NCBI GenBank assembly: GCA_022780515.1
Contig: JALEUV010000102.1
Location: forward strand, 1 to 35,777
Source of the DNA: Anaerococcus sp.
GTDB taxonomy: Bacteria; Bacillota; Clostridia; Tissierellales; Peptoniphilaceae
Reading direction: 5' to 3'
Length of the DNA stretch: 35,777 nt
Shown: piece after piece, positions 26,649 through 34,332 of the stretch
Numbering within the stretch: position 1 is the stretch's first letter
Layout of the letters: each line of letters opens with the position of its first letter
Position numbers and translations under genes: made by a program
The notes under the pieces: generated by a model
What the model was told of the DNA's origin: nothing
Databases searched by the model: none
What the model saw: the letters and a program-made list of their open reading frames with translations, nothing else

Positions 26649-27944
26649 ATGAAAAATAAATTTAAAATCTTGACTCTCTTAGCCCTAAGCCTTTTTTTGG
26701 GAGTATCCTGTGAAGAGAAGGCAGACCAAACTTTACCAGAAGAAAGTCAAAGTGAGTCAAGCCAAGAGATAAGTCAAGTAAGTCAAGTTAAAGACCTTGC
26801 ATTATCAATAGATGACTACCTTAGTAAGTCTGATAATAATTTGGGCAAGGAATCAACTACTGAGAGCAAGGCTGAAGACACTAAAAGTATTGAAGAAAAT
26901 AAGGAAGTTAAGACTGCCCGTCTTCTCTTTGGTGGAGATATCTTGCCCCACATGCCTATAAATGACTATGCCTACAATTATGGGGGAGGGGTCTATGATT
27001 ACTCTAGGTCTTTTGAAGATCTAAAGGACTTTGCAGAAGACTATGATTTCTTTATGGTAAATAACGAATTTACAGTAAATCCTAACCTTGAGCCTTCAGG
27101 TTTTCCTCAATTTAATTCCAACAAGGAAATCTATAGGGCCTTAAAGGATGCAGGTGTCGATGTAATGACAACTGCCAACAACCATAGCCTTGATACGGGT
27201 TTCGAGGGATTATCGTCCACTATTGACTTGATGAATTCCTACGGCATAGAAAATACTGGTACATCCAATACAGGCGAAAGGTCTCAGTTAATCTATGAAG
27301 TAAATGGAATAAAACTTGGCATCTTATCCTATGCCGAAATCCTAAATGGCTTTGAGTATATGCTAGATACAGAGGAAAAGGCCAAGATGGTAAATATGCT
27401 TGAACCTGACCAAATCGAAGAGGACATAAGAAATATCAAGGACCAAGTAGACTTTCTAGTAATCTATCCTCATTGGGGTATAGAATACTCATCCTATCCA
27501 GAGCAATACCAAATAGACCTGGCCCACGATATGATAGATTGGGGGGCTGATCTAGTCATAGGTAACCACCCTCACGTAATCCAAGGGATGGAAGAATACG
27601 AGAGCCAGGATGGTCGCGATGGAATTATTTATTATTCCCTAGGAAACCTCATATCTAACCAAAAACAAGCTGCCTTTGAAGGAGATTATAGGGTAGAACA
27701 AGGTCTCTTGGTAGAAGCTGAGATAGAAAAAAGTGGCAATAAGAAGGCAAGGCTTGTCAACCAAAGCTACCACACAACTTGTGTCGATAGGTCCTATGAT
27801 GAATTTGGTAGCCTCCTTAAGACCTTCGTAGCTACTCCATATTTAGAAGATGAGGAAAAAATGGGTGCTATAGATCCTGGAACAGCCTGGCTTATTGAAA
27901 ATGCTAAGGAAATGAATAAGGCAACAATTGATGCAGGTATCTGA
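26649..27944 (+). CDS. CapA/PgsA-family lipoprotein (metallophosphatase-like, PF09587)
   Basis: A 431-residue lipoprotein. The signal peptide ends in a lipobox with acylated Cys21 (LGVSC), followed by a Ser/Gln/Glu/Lys-rich linker to about residue 90. The CapA domain then shows LLFGGDILPH, MVNNEFT, TANNHSLDTG, VIYPHWGIEY, VIGNHPHVIQG and YYSLGNLISN. These are the metal-binding blocks of the poly-gamma-glutamate synthesis CapA family, a calcineurin-like fold. No capB or capC genes are nearby, so poly-gamma-glutamate production is not supported. A cell-surface hydrolase tied to the polyamine operon is possible. GGAGGA precedes ATG 26649, and it follows potD by 8 bases. Confidence 0.85.
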   Translation: MKNKFKILTLLALSLFLGVSCEEKADQTLPEESQSESSQEISQVSQVKDLALSIDDYLSKSDNNLGKESTTESKAEDTKSIEENKEVKTARLLFGGDILPHMPINDYAYNYGGGVYDYSRSFEDLKDFAEDYDFFMVNNEFTVNPNLEPSGFPQFNSNKEIYRALKDAGVDVMTTANNHSLDTGFEGLSSTIDLMNSYGIENTGTSNTGERSQLIYEVNGIKLGILSYAEILNGFEYMLDTEEKAKMVNMLEPDQIEEDIRNIKDQVDFLVIYPHWGIEYSSYPEQYQIDLAHDMIDWGADLVIGNHPHVIQGMEEYESQDGRDGIIYYSLGNLISNQKQAAFEGDYRVEQGLLVEAEIEKSGNKKARLVNQSYHTTCVDRSYDEFGSLLKTFVATPYLEDEEKMGAIDPGTAWLIENAKEMNKATIDAGI

Positions 27945-28800
27945 GATGGAAGAGATTTTTAAAAACTTGCCTATTGAAGTAAAGGACATTAGGGCCCTTC
28001 CCGGAGGAGATACCAATGAGGCCTATAAAATCCTAGGTCAAGACGAGCCCTATTTTCTACTAATCCACCCAGGGGGAAGTGAAGGATTCTTCGATGGGGA
28101 AGCTAAGGGGTTAGAGCTTTTTAATGAAAATAATATTGCAGCTCCAAGGTTAATAGATAAGGGCCTTGTAGATGATAAGGCCTACCTCCTTATATCTTAC
28201 TTGGAGGAAGGACCTGTGGGGTCTATGGGAGATTTGGCAAGGCTTATGAAAGAGCTCCACCAGATAGAAAGTCCTAATGGTAAATTTGGCTTTGACTTCC
28301 CCTACGAGTCCGACCATATCAAATTTACAAATGCCTATGTGGATACTTGGACTGAGCTTTTTATAGGCCAAAGGATGGATGTATTATCTAAAAGCCTGAT
28401 CAAAAAAGGCCTCTGGCAAAATCAAGATAAGCTCCTTTATCATAACATAAGAAGAATAATGGAGAGGGTCCTAGGAGAGAGGAAGAGTCAGCCTCATCTC
28501 TTGCATGGGGACTTCTATTCAGGAAATTATATGTTCTTAGAAGATAAGAGCCCAGCGATCTTTGATCCCAACCCCCTCTATGGAGATTATGAGTTTGATA
28601 TAGGTATAAGTATGGCCTTTGCTCCTCTTGGTAGGGACTTTTATAATGAGTATTTTAAAACCATAAAGAGGGATAAGAACTTGCCCCTAAGGCTTGAATT
28701 TTATAGGCTCTACTTTTATATGATACATTTAAATAAGTTTGGTAAAGTTTACAAGAATCTTGTAGATGAATCCATATATAAAATTCTTAAAAGTTCATAG
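27931..28800 (+). CDS. Fructosamine-kinase-family phosphotransferase
   Basis: About 289 residues of the fructosamine/ketosamine-3-kinase group (PF03881) within the APH kinase fold. The N-terminal lobe has LPGGDTNEAYKI and FLLIHP. The catalytic loop is LLHGDFYSGNYM, and IFDPNPLYGDYEFDIGIS holds the metal-binding Asp. The FDPxxxYGxxEFDI pattern separates it from choline or aminoglycoside kinases. Such enzymes phosphorylate sugar-modified amines to remove glycation. Start: ATG 27931 (AAGG 9 bases upstream) or ATG 27946; the track's TTG 27928 is less likely. It overlaps the CapA gene by 14 bases and is the last gene of the pot operon; its stop lies in a terminator stem. Confidence 0.82.
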   Translation: MQVSEMEEIFKNLPIEVKDIRALPGGDTNEAYKILGQDEPYFLLIHPGGSEGFFDGEAKGLELFNENNIAAPRLIDKGLVDDKAYLLISYLEEGPVGSMGDLARLMKELHQIESPNGKFGFDFPYESDHIKFTNAYVDTWTELFIGQRMDVLSKSLIKKGLWQNQDKLLYHNIRRIMERVLGERKSQPHLLHGDFYSGNYMFLEDKSPAIFDPNPLYGDYEFDIGISMAFAPLGRDFYNEYFKTIKRDKNLPLRLEFYRLYFYMIHLNKFGKVYKNLVDESIYKILKSS

Positions 28801-28823
28801 GTCATATGGTCTATGAATTTTTT
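28792..28823 (+). terminator. Intrinsic terminator ending the pot operon, overlapping the stop codon
   Basis: TTCATAG (28794-28800) pairs with CTATGAA (28811-28817), with two further weak outer pairs and a 10-base loop, followed by TTTTTT. The left arm includes the TAG stop of the kinase gene. Confidence 0.75.
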
Positions 28824-28861
28824 AAATTTGGGTATATATTATATAAGGTGATGCTGATATT

Positions 28862-29779
28862 ATGAAAGAAAACAAATTTATTATTGATGAATGTAAAAAC
28901 CCAAAAGAATTTTCGATTAAACATGGGCAAGTTCCTATAAAACTATCAGAAGACTTGGACGAATCAATCAAGTACTTGCTCTGGTACGTGCCAAATATTT
29001 CTTCTGAGCAAGCTAGCAAGAACGCCCTCCTCCTAAATCCTGAATATGACGATTATATTTTTGATGAAATAAGGCTAAAAATGGACCTAGGAGAAGAGGA
29101 TGTCTTGATAAGTGATGAAATAACAGAAGAGCTAGCCGATCATTTTAGGGACTCAATATGTACAGATGAGCAAAAGCTTGTAATGACCCTATCAGATAAC
29201 AAGGAAACCAAGACCATGGCCTTGTTGAGGCATATAAGAAATGCCATAGCCCATGGAAACTTTAATGTGATTGATGACCTAGTTATAGGCTTTGATGTAA
29301 AAAAGAGCCAAGACTTTGTAGAGTATAGGGGGATTTTTAAGATAAACCCTAGCAATTTATTAAAGGTCCTTAGAAAAATAGATGTCGAGCTAACTAGCGA
29401 AGCCTTCATAGCTGATGCCTTCAAGAGATCAGGCTACCATGTGGAGCCTTTTGAAGAGAAATTTCAAAGGTCCCATAGGTTTGACCTCTTTGCCAAGAAG
29501 AAAGACAAGGCCTATGCTATCGAAATTTTAAATCTAAAAAATAGTGACAAACTTGACGAAGACTTTGTAAGGGATTTAATAAATACTATGGCAGATATCG
29601 AATCAACTGCCAAACCTATACTTATTATTAATTCCTCTTACCTCACAGAGGCTAGCAAGGAAGAGCTACTTAAGAGAGATATCATAATCCTTGATATAAA
29701 AAATATTAAGAAGATGAATCAGGGAAGAGATATGGTTAGTGAAATTGTTAGAGATCAAGAAGTATATAAAAATTTGTAA
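28862..29779 (+). CDS. HEPN-motif protein with C-terminal restriction-endonuclease-like domain (candidate defence or toxin gene)
   Basis: A 305-residue soluble protein that I do not recognise as a named gene. Residues about 85-175 are helical and contain RNAIAH (Arg126, His131), the Rx4H signature of HEPN RNases, in the context LLRHIRNAIAHGNF. Residues about 180-285 look like a PD-(D/E)xK (Mrr-like) fold: GYHVEPFEEK, RFDLFAKKKDKAYAIEILNL and PILIINSSYLT. Asp208 and Glu221 fit the metal site, but the Lys expected two residues after the Glu is Leu223, so this domain may be degenerate. It has its own ribosome binding site (AAGGTGATG) and follows a terminator, so it is a single-gene unit. Function by analogy: RNA-cleaving abortive infection or toxin. 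This is inference. Confidence 0.6.
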   Translation: MKENKFIIDECKNPKEFSIKHGQVPIKLSEDLDESIKYLLWYVPNISSEQASKNALLLNPEYDDYIFDEIRLKMDLGEEDVLISDEITEELADHFRDSICTDEQKLVMTLSDNKETKTMALLRHIRNAIAHGNFNVIDDLVIGFDVKKSQDFVEYRGIFKINPSNLLKVLRKIDVELTSEAFIADAFKRSGYHVEPFEEKFQRSHRFDLFAKKKDKAYAIEILNLKNSDKLDEDFVRDLINTMADIESTAKPILIINSSYLTEASKEELLKRDIIILDIKNIKKMNQGRDMVSEIVRDQEVYKNL

Positions 29780-29871
29780 AAAAATGTGATTTTTTGAAAT
29801 CAAGGGGTATATTAAATAAGTAAGAATATTCTGAAATATATTTGTTATGAAAAACAAAATAAGGAGGACTT

Positions 29872-30942
29872 ATGACAGAAAATCGTAGAAGAAGAGACGA
29901 TAACAAAATTTATGAGAGAGCAACATCTCCACAAACTGCCGGCAAAAACCTATCATGGGGAGCCATCTTTGCAGGTGCTATATCTGCAGCAGCAGTATTT
30001 TTAGTATTAAACCTTATAACAGCAGCTTTAGGATTTGGTTTCCTAAATCCAACTGATCCAAACCCACTATCAGGTATCGGAGTAGCAACAGGTATTTGGA
30101 CAATAGTTACATTAATTGTGTCATTCTTAGCTGGTGGATTTGTAGCAGGTTATTCTGCAAGATCAACAGGTATTCTACACGGTGGAATTACTTGGGCTTT
30201 AGCTATCCTTTTACTATTCACACTAGTATTTAACGCTCTAGCTTCAGCACTAGGTTTTGCAGGAAACGTACTAGGAACTGTAGCAGGTGGAGTTGGAAGT
30301 GCAGCTACAAGCGTTGCAACTACAGCAGAATCAGCTATTAGTGATAGCCTATCAAGCGTTGGAGATTCTATAGCAGAAGTTGACACAGAAGAACTTCAAA
30401 ACAACCTAGAAACTTATCTAGCCGACACAGAAGTAGAAGAACTACAACCTGACTACATCAAAAACAAACTACAAGAAAGTAGAGATGAAGTAACAGCGGC
30501 AGTAAAAGATTTAGCTGTTAACCCAGAAAATAGTGAACAAATCGTAACTGACCTAGCAAACAGCCTAGGAGAAAAAGCTGGTTCAATCCTTGAAGCAGTT
30601 GATGAAGATGCAGTTTACACAGCAGTATCAAACAACTCTGATTTAAGTGAAGAAGAAATTCAAGAAATATCTTCAAACATCTACAACGGATTAACAACAG
30701 CAGCAGAAGCAGCTCAAGAAACACTAACAGTAGCAAGCGAAGAAGCTTCTAAACTTGTAAACCAAGTAGCAACATCAGTTAACCAAGGTGTTGAAGATGC
30801 TAAACAAGGTGCTCAAGATGCAACAAACAAAGCATCATTTGGATCTGTTCTAGTATTCGTTGGTTTACTATTAGCCTTAGTAGTAAGTGCTATCGGTGGT
30901 AAACTTGGAGAAAAAGCATCACTACGTTTTGTAGAAAGATAA
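29872..30942 (+). CDS. Multi-spanning membrane protein of the YrzE/PhnA-like type with long helical insert, probably highly expressed
   Basis: A 356-residue membrane protein. After a charged N-terminus, three hydrophobic segments lie at about 27-56, 68-92 and 98-122, with the motif NLSWGAIFAGAISAAAVFL and glycine-rich FLAGGFVAGYSAR then GILHGGITWAL. This layout is shared by uncharacterised YrzE-like proteins. Residues 125-325 are acidic, Ala/Ser/Glu-rich and probably helical, possibly extracytoplasmic. A last span follows at about 327-347. Codon choice is unlike the neighbours (AAC, CTA, GAA and GTA preferred, few AGG), pointing to high expression. AAGGAGG precedes ATG 29872 and a strong terminator follows. 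Function unknown; an envelope-stress role is a guess. Confidence 0.7.
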   Translation: MTENRRRRDDNKIYERATSPQTAGKNLSWGAIFAGAISAAAVFLVLNLITAALGFGFLNPTDPNPLSGIGVATGIWTIVTLIVSFLAGGFVAGYSARSTGILHGGITWALAILLLFTLVFNALASALGFAGNVLGTVAGGVGSAATSVATTAESAISDSLSSVGDSIAEVDTEELQNNLETYLADTEVEELQPDYIKNKLQESRDEVTAAVKDLAVNPENSEQIVTDLANSLGEKAGSILEAVDEDAVYTAVSNNSDLSEEEIQEISSNIYNGLTTAAEAAQETLTVASEEASKLVNQVATSVNQGVEDAKQGAQDATNKASFGSVLVFVGLLLALVVSAIGGKLGEKASLRFVER

Positions 30943-30954
30943 TAAAAAACTAAG

Positions 30955-30983
30955 AGCTTTCGGTTTAGCCGAAGGCTTTTTTT
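30955..30983 (+). terminator. Strong intrinsic terminator after the YrzE-like gene
   Basis: AGCTTTCGG (30955-30963) pairs with CCGAAGGCT (30969-30977) across a 5-base loop, with one G-T pair, and is followed by seven T (counting the last stem base). Confidence 0.9.
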
Positions 30984-30996
30984 GTACACAAATTAA

Positions 30997-31137
30997 AAAG
31001 ATAATTATGAAATACCTATCTCTCTACTAAGAAAAATAAGCAAGTCCTATGATGACTACTATAAGAAAATGTTAAGGGCAAATGACTTATACCTTATGCA
31101 AAAAAGTAAGTGTAAATGGTATAATAATATAAGTTAA
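30997..31137 (+). other. Start-less open frame of 46 codons, possible gene remnant
   Basis: Between the terminator and the kinase pseudogene a frame bounded by TAA codons (30994 and 31135) encodes EIPISLLRKISKSYDDYYKK followed by MLRANDLYLM. The amino-acid mix looks coding, but there is no start codon with a ribosome binding site. It may be the end of a gene lost upstream. An extended -10-like TGGTATAAT at about 31117-31125 near its end could have served the next gene. Confidence 0.3.
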
Positions 31138-31160
31138 CATTATTTTTGAGGAAGAGCATT

Positions 31161-31633
31161 TTGGTCATATTAATTACTGGGTCAAGTCTTACTGGCAAGA
31201 CCTTTTAGAAAGATACAAGATACCTTATTTTTCCATAGTCCACATTAAATGAGCCTAATTAGGTCAAAGTATACTGATTTTACTGCCTATGACGATGATG
31301 AATTGACAAGGAAAATGTGGCCTATCCTAAGGGAGATGATAAAAACAGTTATAGAGAATAATCAGAATTTAATAATAGAGGGGGCCTATATACCAAAAGA
31401 CTGGTACAAAGACTTTGATAGAAACTACCTTAAATAAATTAAATTCTATTGTCTAGTTATGGACTTGTTCTTATATAGAAAAAAATTATGAGTCCATCAT
31501 AACCAACAAAGATATAATAGAAAATAAATAGTCAGATATCCAATAAAAGGAAGAACTTATAGCAGACAATCTTAGAAACTATGAGGACTTTAAAGGGCAA
31601 AATATAGTTTTATCTATAAATAATGCCAAATAA
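31161..31633 (+). pseudogene. P-loop small-molecule kinase (adenylate-kinase/zeta-toxin-like), decayed
   Basis: Pieces in changing frames reconstruct one protein. TTG 31161 begins VILITGSSLTGKTF with a Walker A loop. A short deletion leads to LLERYKIPYFSI. One missing base near 31248 then switches to the frame of the 62-codon track ORF (SLIRSKYTDF, EMIKTVIENNQNLIIEGAYI). Further fragments after 31437 (IEKNYESIITNKDIIEN, KEELIADNLRNYEDF) contain two in-frame stops. The central block resembles small P-loop kinases annotated as adenylate kinase-like or zeta-toxin-like. At least one deletion, one frameshift and several stops show it is dead. AGGAAGAG precedes the TTG. Confidence 0.65.
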
Positions 31634-31655
31634 AAATAGCTGAATAAATCAGCTA
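31631..31655 (-). terminator. Intrinsic terminator of the response regulator/kinase/S41-like operon
   Basis: On the minus strand TAGCTGA (31655-31649) pairs with TCAGCTA (31643-31637) over a 5-base loop, and TTTTTA follows. The TAG stop codon of the S41-like gene forms the start of the stem. Confidence 0.75.
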
Positions 31656-32996
31656 CTCTACTATATCGATAAGAGCCTTATAGGGGTTATCGGAGTTTAT
31701 TCTATGGTCATAGGTAAGATAGGTTGGATCTCCTTCTTCTATGCTTGTATTTAGTGATATTACCAGGCCGCTATGGTCTAGGTAAAATAAATCTGCTGGC
31801 ATAAATTTAACTAGTTCACGACTAGTAGCTTCTGTTTCTAGGGCGTTTTTAGTTAGGTGGGCGCCGGCTTTTTCTTTCAATAAGTAAGCAAATCTGATAG
31901 CTTCATTTGCTGTATTATCGTTGGTTAGGACATACAAGGCTCTTTTCTTGAAACTGGTATCTTTCTTTAAATTAAGACTAACCTTATCATAGTACATAAA
32001 GTCATTTTTATCGAATTTATCACTAGGATTTTCATACTTGGCTGCTAGGTTAGAGGCTAGGGCAGTTTGGTAGGCTGAATCCTTTATGCCTTTTATATCT
32101 TCCAAGTTTTTTTGGAAAAGATCCCCCCTATAGAAGTAAAGTTTTTCATCATTATAGTCTTGGTCTATAAAATAAGTTAGTAGCTTGTTGGTGTAGATAA
32201 AATCTATGGACTTATTATCAGATAGGTCAAAGGCTATAGAATTTATTTCCTTGGAGGTTATAGTATTTGTTATCTCTTCGAGATCCTTATCAAAATTATT
32301 GGCATCAAAGTTAGGGAGCTTAATTATCAAGAGGCCTTGGTTAGAAGTATCTAGACTCATAGTTGATGGATTATTTTCCTTGCCTATCATCCTATTGTAC
32401 CTATCTACAACTTGATCAACTCCAAGTATCTTGGCTTTATTAGTATCCTTCATATTTTTGTAGTGGTCAAATAGACTATCATAGCTAGACTTATCTAGGA
32501 TAAAGGATGAATCATCTCCGAGTTTACCCATAAGTTCTGTAAGGATTTCAAAAAACTCTTGGTCAGTCTTAGAATTTAGGGTTCTCTTTCTATATTCATC
32601 ATAGGCCTTCTCAAAATTAAGGTAATTTTCCTTGTTGGCATTAGTTACTGCAAAATTAGCCAGGACTGTATCATAGACCTTATCAAAGTCAGAGAGTTTT
32701 TCAGAAGTGGTAAGACTTCTTCCCTTAGTATCTGATACTATGGCCCTTGTAGCTAAATCCCTTAGGACTTCTTCCCTAAAGGCAGGATAGCCAGCTCTTC
32801 CATAGGCTGTCACTTTCTTATAAATAAAAATAGAAGGTATAAGGATTATTACTAGGAGACTTACTGAAAGGAAAATCCTCCTTCTCCTATACTTGGCCCT
32901 TAGCCTTTTTTTTGCCCTTCTTGAGGGTGGATTTTTGGACCTACTTACCACCCTGATTTCACTTTTGCCTCTAGATTTTCTTTTCTTTTTCTTCAT
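31653..32996 (-). CDS. Membrane-anchored S41 (tail-specific protease)-like protein, probable pseudoenzyme
   Basis: A 447-residue protein. A very basic cytoplasmic N-terminus (residues 1-40, ending in KYRRRR) precedes one membrane span (IFLSVSLLVIILIPSIFIY), so the rest is extracellular. That part follows the S41 layout: an N-terminal helical part with ELMGKLGDDSSFIL where active members have LxDGHTxL, GLLIIKLPNFD for the GYIRIPSF strand, SIAFDLSDNKS for the IDLRNNGG strand, and YVLTNDNTANEAIRFAYLLK for the VLTNxxTASAAE helix. The catalytic Ser position appears to be Asn364. Start: ATG 32996 (the track start at 33062 lies inside the kinase gene), 1 base after the kinase stop, so coupled. Family assignment is by pattern; no search was run. 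Confidence 0.65.
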   Translation of the reverse strand: MKKKKRKSRGKSEIRVVSRSKNPPSRRAKKRLRAKYRRRRIFLSVSLLVIILIPSIFIYKKVTAYGRAGYPAFREEVLRDLATRAIVSDTKGRSLTTSEKLSDFDKVYDTVLANFAVTNANKENYLNFEKAYDEYRKRTLNSKTDQEFFEILTELMGKLGDDSSFILDKSSYDSLFDHYKNMKDTNKAKILGVDQVVDRYNRMIGKENNPSTMSLDTSNQGLLIIKLPNFDANNFDKDLEEITNTITSKEINSIAFDLSDNKSIDFIYTNKLLTYFIDQDYNDEKLYFYRGDLFQKNLEDIKGIKDSAYQTALASNLAAKYENPSDKFDKNDFMYYDKVSLNLKKDTSFKKRALYVLTNDNTANEAIRFAYLLKEKAGAHLTKNALETEATSRELVKFMPADLFYLDHSGLVISLNTSIEEGDPTYLTYDHRINSDNPYKALIDIVE

Positions 32997-32997
32997 A

Positions 32998-34332
32998 TTA
33001 TTGTGCTTTCTTATCAAAAATAACAGTAAAAGTTGTTCCTTCTCCAAGCTTGGAGACAACATCTATTTTACCATTTAGAGCCTCTACAAAGTTTTTAACG
33101 ATGGATAGGCCAAGGCCCAAGCCGTTGGTCTTGGTGTTTCTTGAATCATCTATTCTATAAAATCTTTCAAAAATCATATCAATTTTATCTTGAGAAATAC
33201 CTACTCCATCATCAGCGATTTTTATAGAAACTGACTTGGACTTCTCTATCACACTAACGCTAATATTTCCGTTGGTATTTATTGCCTTGATGGCATTAGT
33301 CAAAAGATTTTGGATGATCTGATATAACTTGGTCTTATCGCTTATCAGATGAACATTTTGCTCTAGGTTTACATGGAGGGTTATATTTCTCTTTAAGAAA
33401 TTTGCCGTAAAATTGTTTAGTAGCTCTTCTACAAGCTCTGTAACATTCGTATCTTCTAGATTAAGCTTATTCATTGATACGCTTTCATTAAAACTATCCT
33501 TTAGACCATTAACCAAAGCCTCTAGCCTTTTGATTTCTCCATTTAGGGTACTAGCTACCTCAGTATCAAAATTGATTATTCCACTCTCGAGGGCTTCAAC
33601 AACCAAGGCAAGGTTGGCTAGGGGAGTCCTTAGCTCATGAGAGATATCTTGAGCATACTTCTTCCTTATTTCTTCTTCCATATTGAGGGATTTAGACAAG
33701 AAATTAATATTATCCTGAAGGCTGGTTATCTCTCTTATATCAGAATCTATCTTATCATTATCAGTATATATTCCTTTTTTTAATTTTACTGTGGTAGAGT
33801 TAATTCCAAGAATAGGTCTAGCGATATTGGTTGCTAGAAGTATAGCTATAACTATCCCTATTACAAGGGAAAATAATATAGCGATAATAAAAAATACCCT
33901 GAAATCATTCTTAAGCTTGATCATAAAAGAATGATCAGACCCGTACTCTACAATCAATTTACCTGCATCTGTCTTCTTTCCAGTGTTAAAAATATTGTAG
34001 GACTTGGTCTTGATTTCAGTATTTTTGGAATCCTCCATGGAATTAATAAATCTCAATAATTTACCATCAATATCTACATACTTGATATTGACATTTTGCT
34101 GCTCACTTATATCGGATAAATACTTCCACATTTCTTCAGAAGTTATATTTTCGTTATTATTAAGTCTGATAAACCACTCACCTATGAGGTCTGGTTTCTT
34201 ATCATCTATTATCTTAACCAAACCATCATATTTTATATTAATAAAGAGGATAATTAAGATCGAAGATATCAAGATACATTCCAACATACCAGCTATAAAG
34301 TTCTTGGATAATTTATTCCTTAATGATGTCAT
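32998..34332 (-). CDS. Sensor histidine kinase (two membrane spans, HAMP, HisKA, HATPase)
   Basis: A 444-residue kinase. Spans at about residues 15-33 and 148-172 enclose an extracellular sensor of roughly 115 residues. A HAMP region (ARPILGINSTTVKLKKG), the dimerisation/phosphoacceptor helix with DISHELRTPLANL (His near 230), and the ATPase with NLLTNAIKA (N box), DDGVGIS (G1), FERFYRIDDSR (F box) and GLGLGLSIVK (G2) follow. It phosphorylates the response regulator encoded just upstream (20-base overlap). ATG 34332 has GGTGG upstream. The S41-like protein follows with a 1-base gap, suggesting the three act in one envelope-sensing pathway. Confidence 0.93.
   Translation of the reverse strand: MTSLRNKLSKNFIAGMLECILISSILIILFINIKYDGLVKIIDDKKPDLIGEWFIRLNNNENITSEEMWKYLSDISEQQNVNIKYVDIDGKLLRFINSMEDSKNTEIKTKSYNIFNTGKKTDAGKLIVEYGSDHSFMIKLKNDFRVFFIIAILFSLVIGIVIAILLATNIARPILGINSTTVKLKKGIYTDNDKIDSDIREITSLQDNINFLSKSLNMEEEIRKKYAQDISHELRTPLANLALVVEALESGIINFDTEVASTLNGEIKRLEALVNGLKDSFNESVSMNKLNLEDTNVTELVEELLNNFTANFLKRNITLHVNLEQNVHLISDKTKLYQIIQNLLTNAIKAINTNGNISVSVIEKSKSVSIKIADDGVGISQDKIDMIFERFYRIDDSRNTKTNGLGLGLSIVKNFVEALNGKIDVVSKLGEGTTFTVIFDKKAQ

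Noticed and set aside
29780-29800. AAAAAA/TTTTTT hairpin after the HEPN-like gene as a terminator
   Set aside because: The stem is only A-T pairs with a 4-5 base loop; it may act as a weak terminator but is also expected by chance here.
31249-31437. 62-codon ORF as an independent gene
   Set aside because: Homology-like sequence continues on both sides in other frames; it is the middle of a broken kinase gene.
32998-33062. Start of the S41-like gene at 33062
   Set aside because: The first 22 codons lie inside the kinase coding region and have no ribosome binding site; ATG 32996 directly after the kinase stop fits better.
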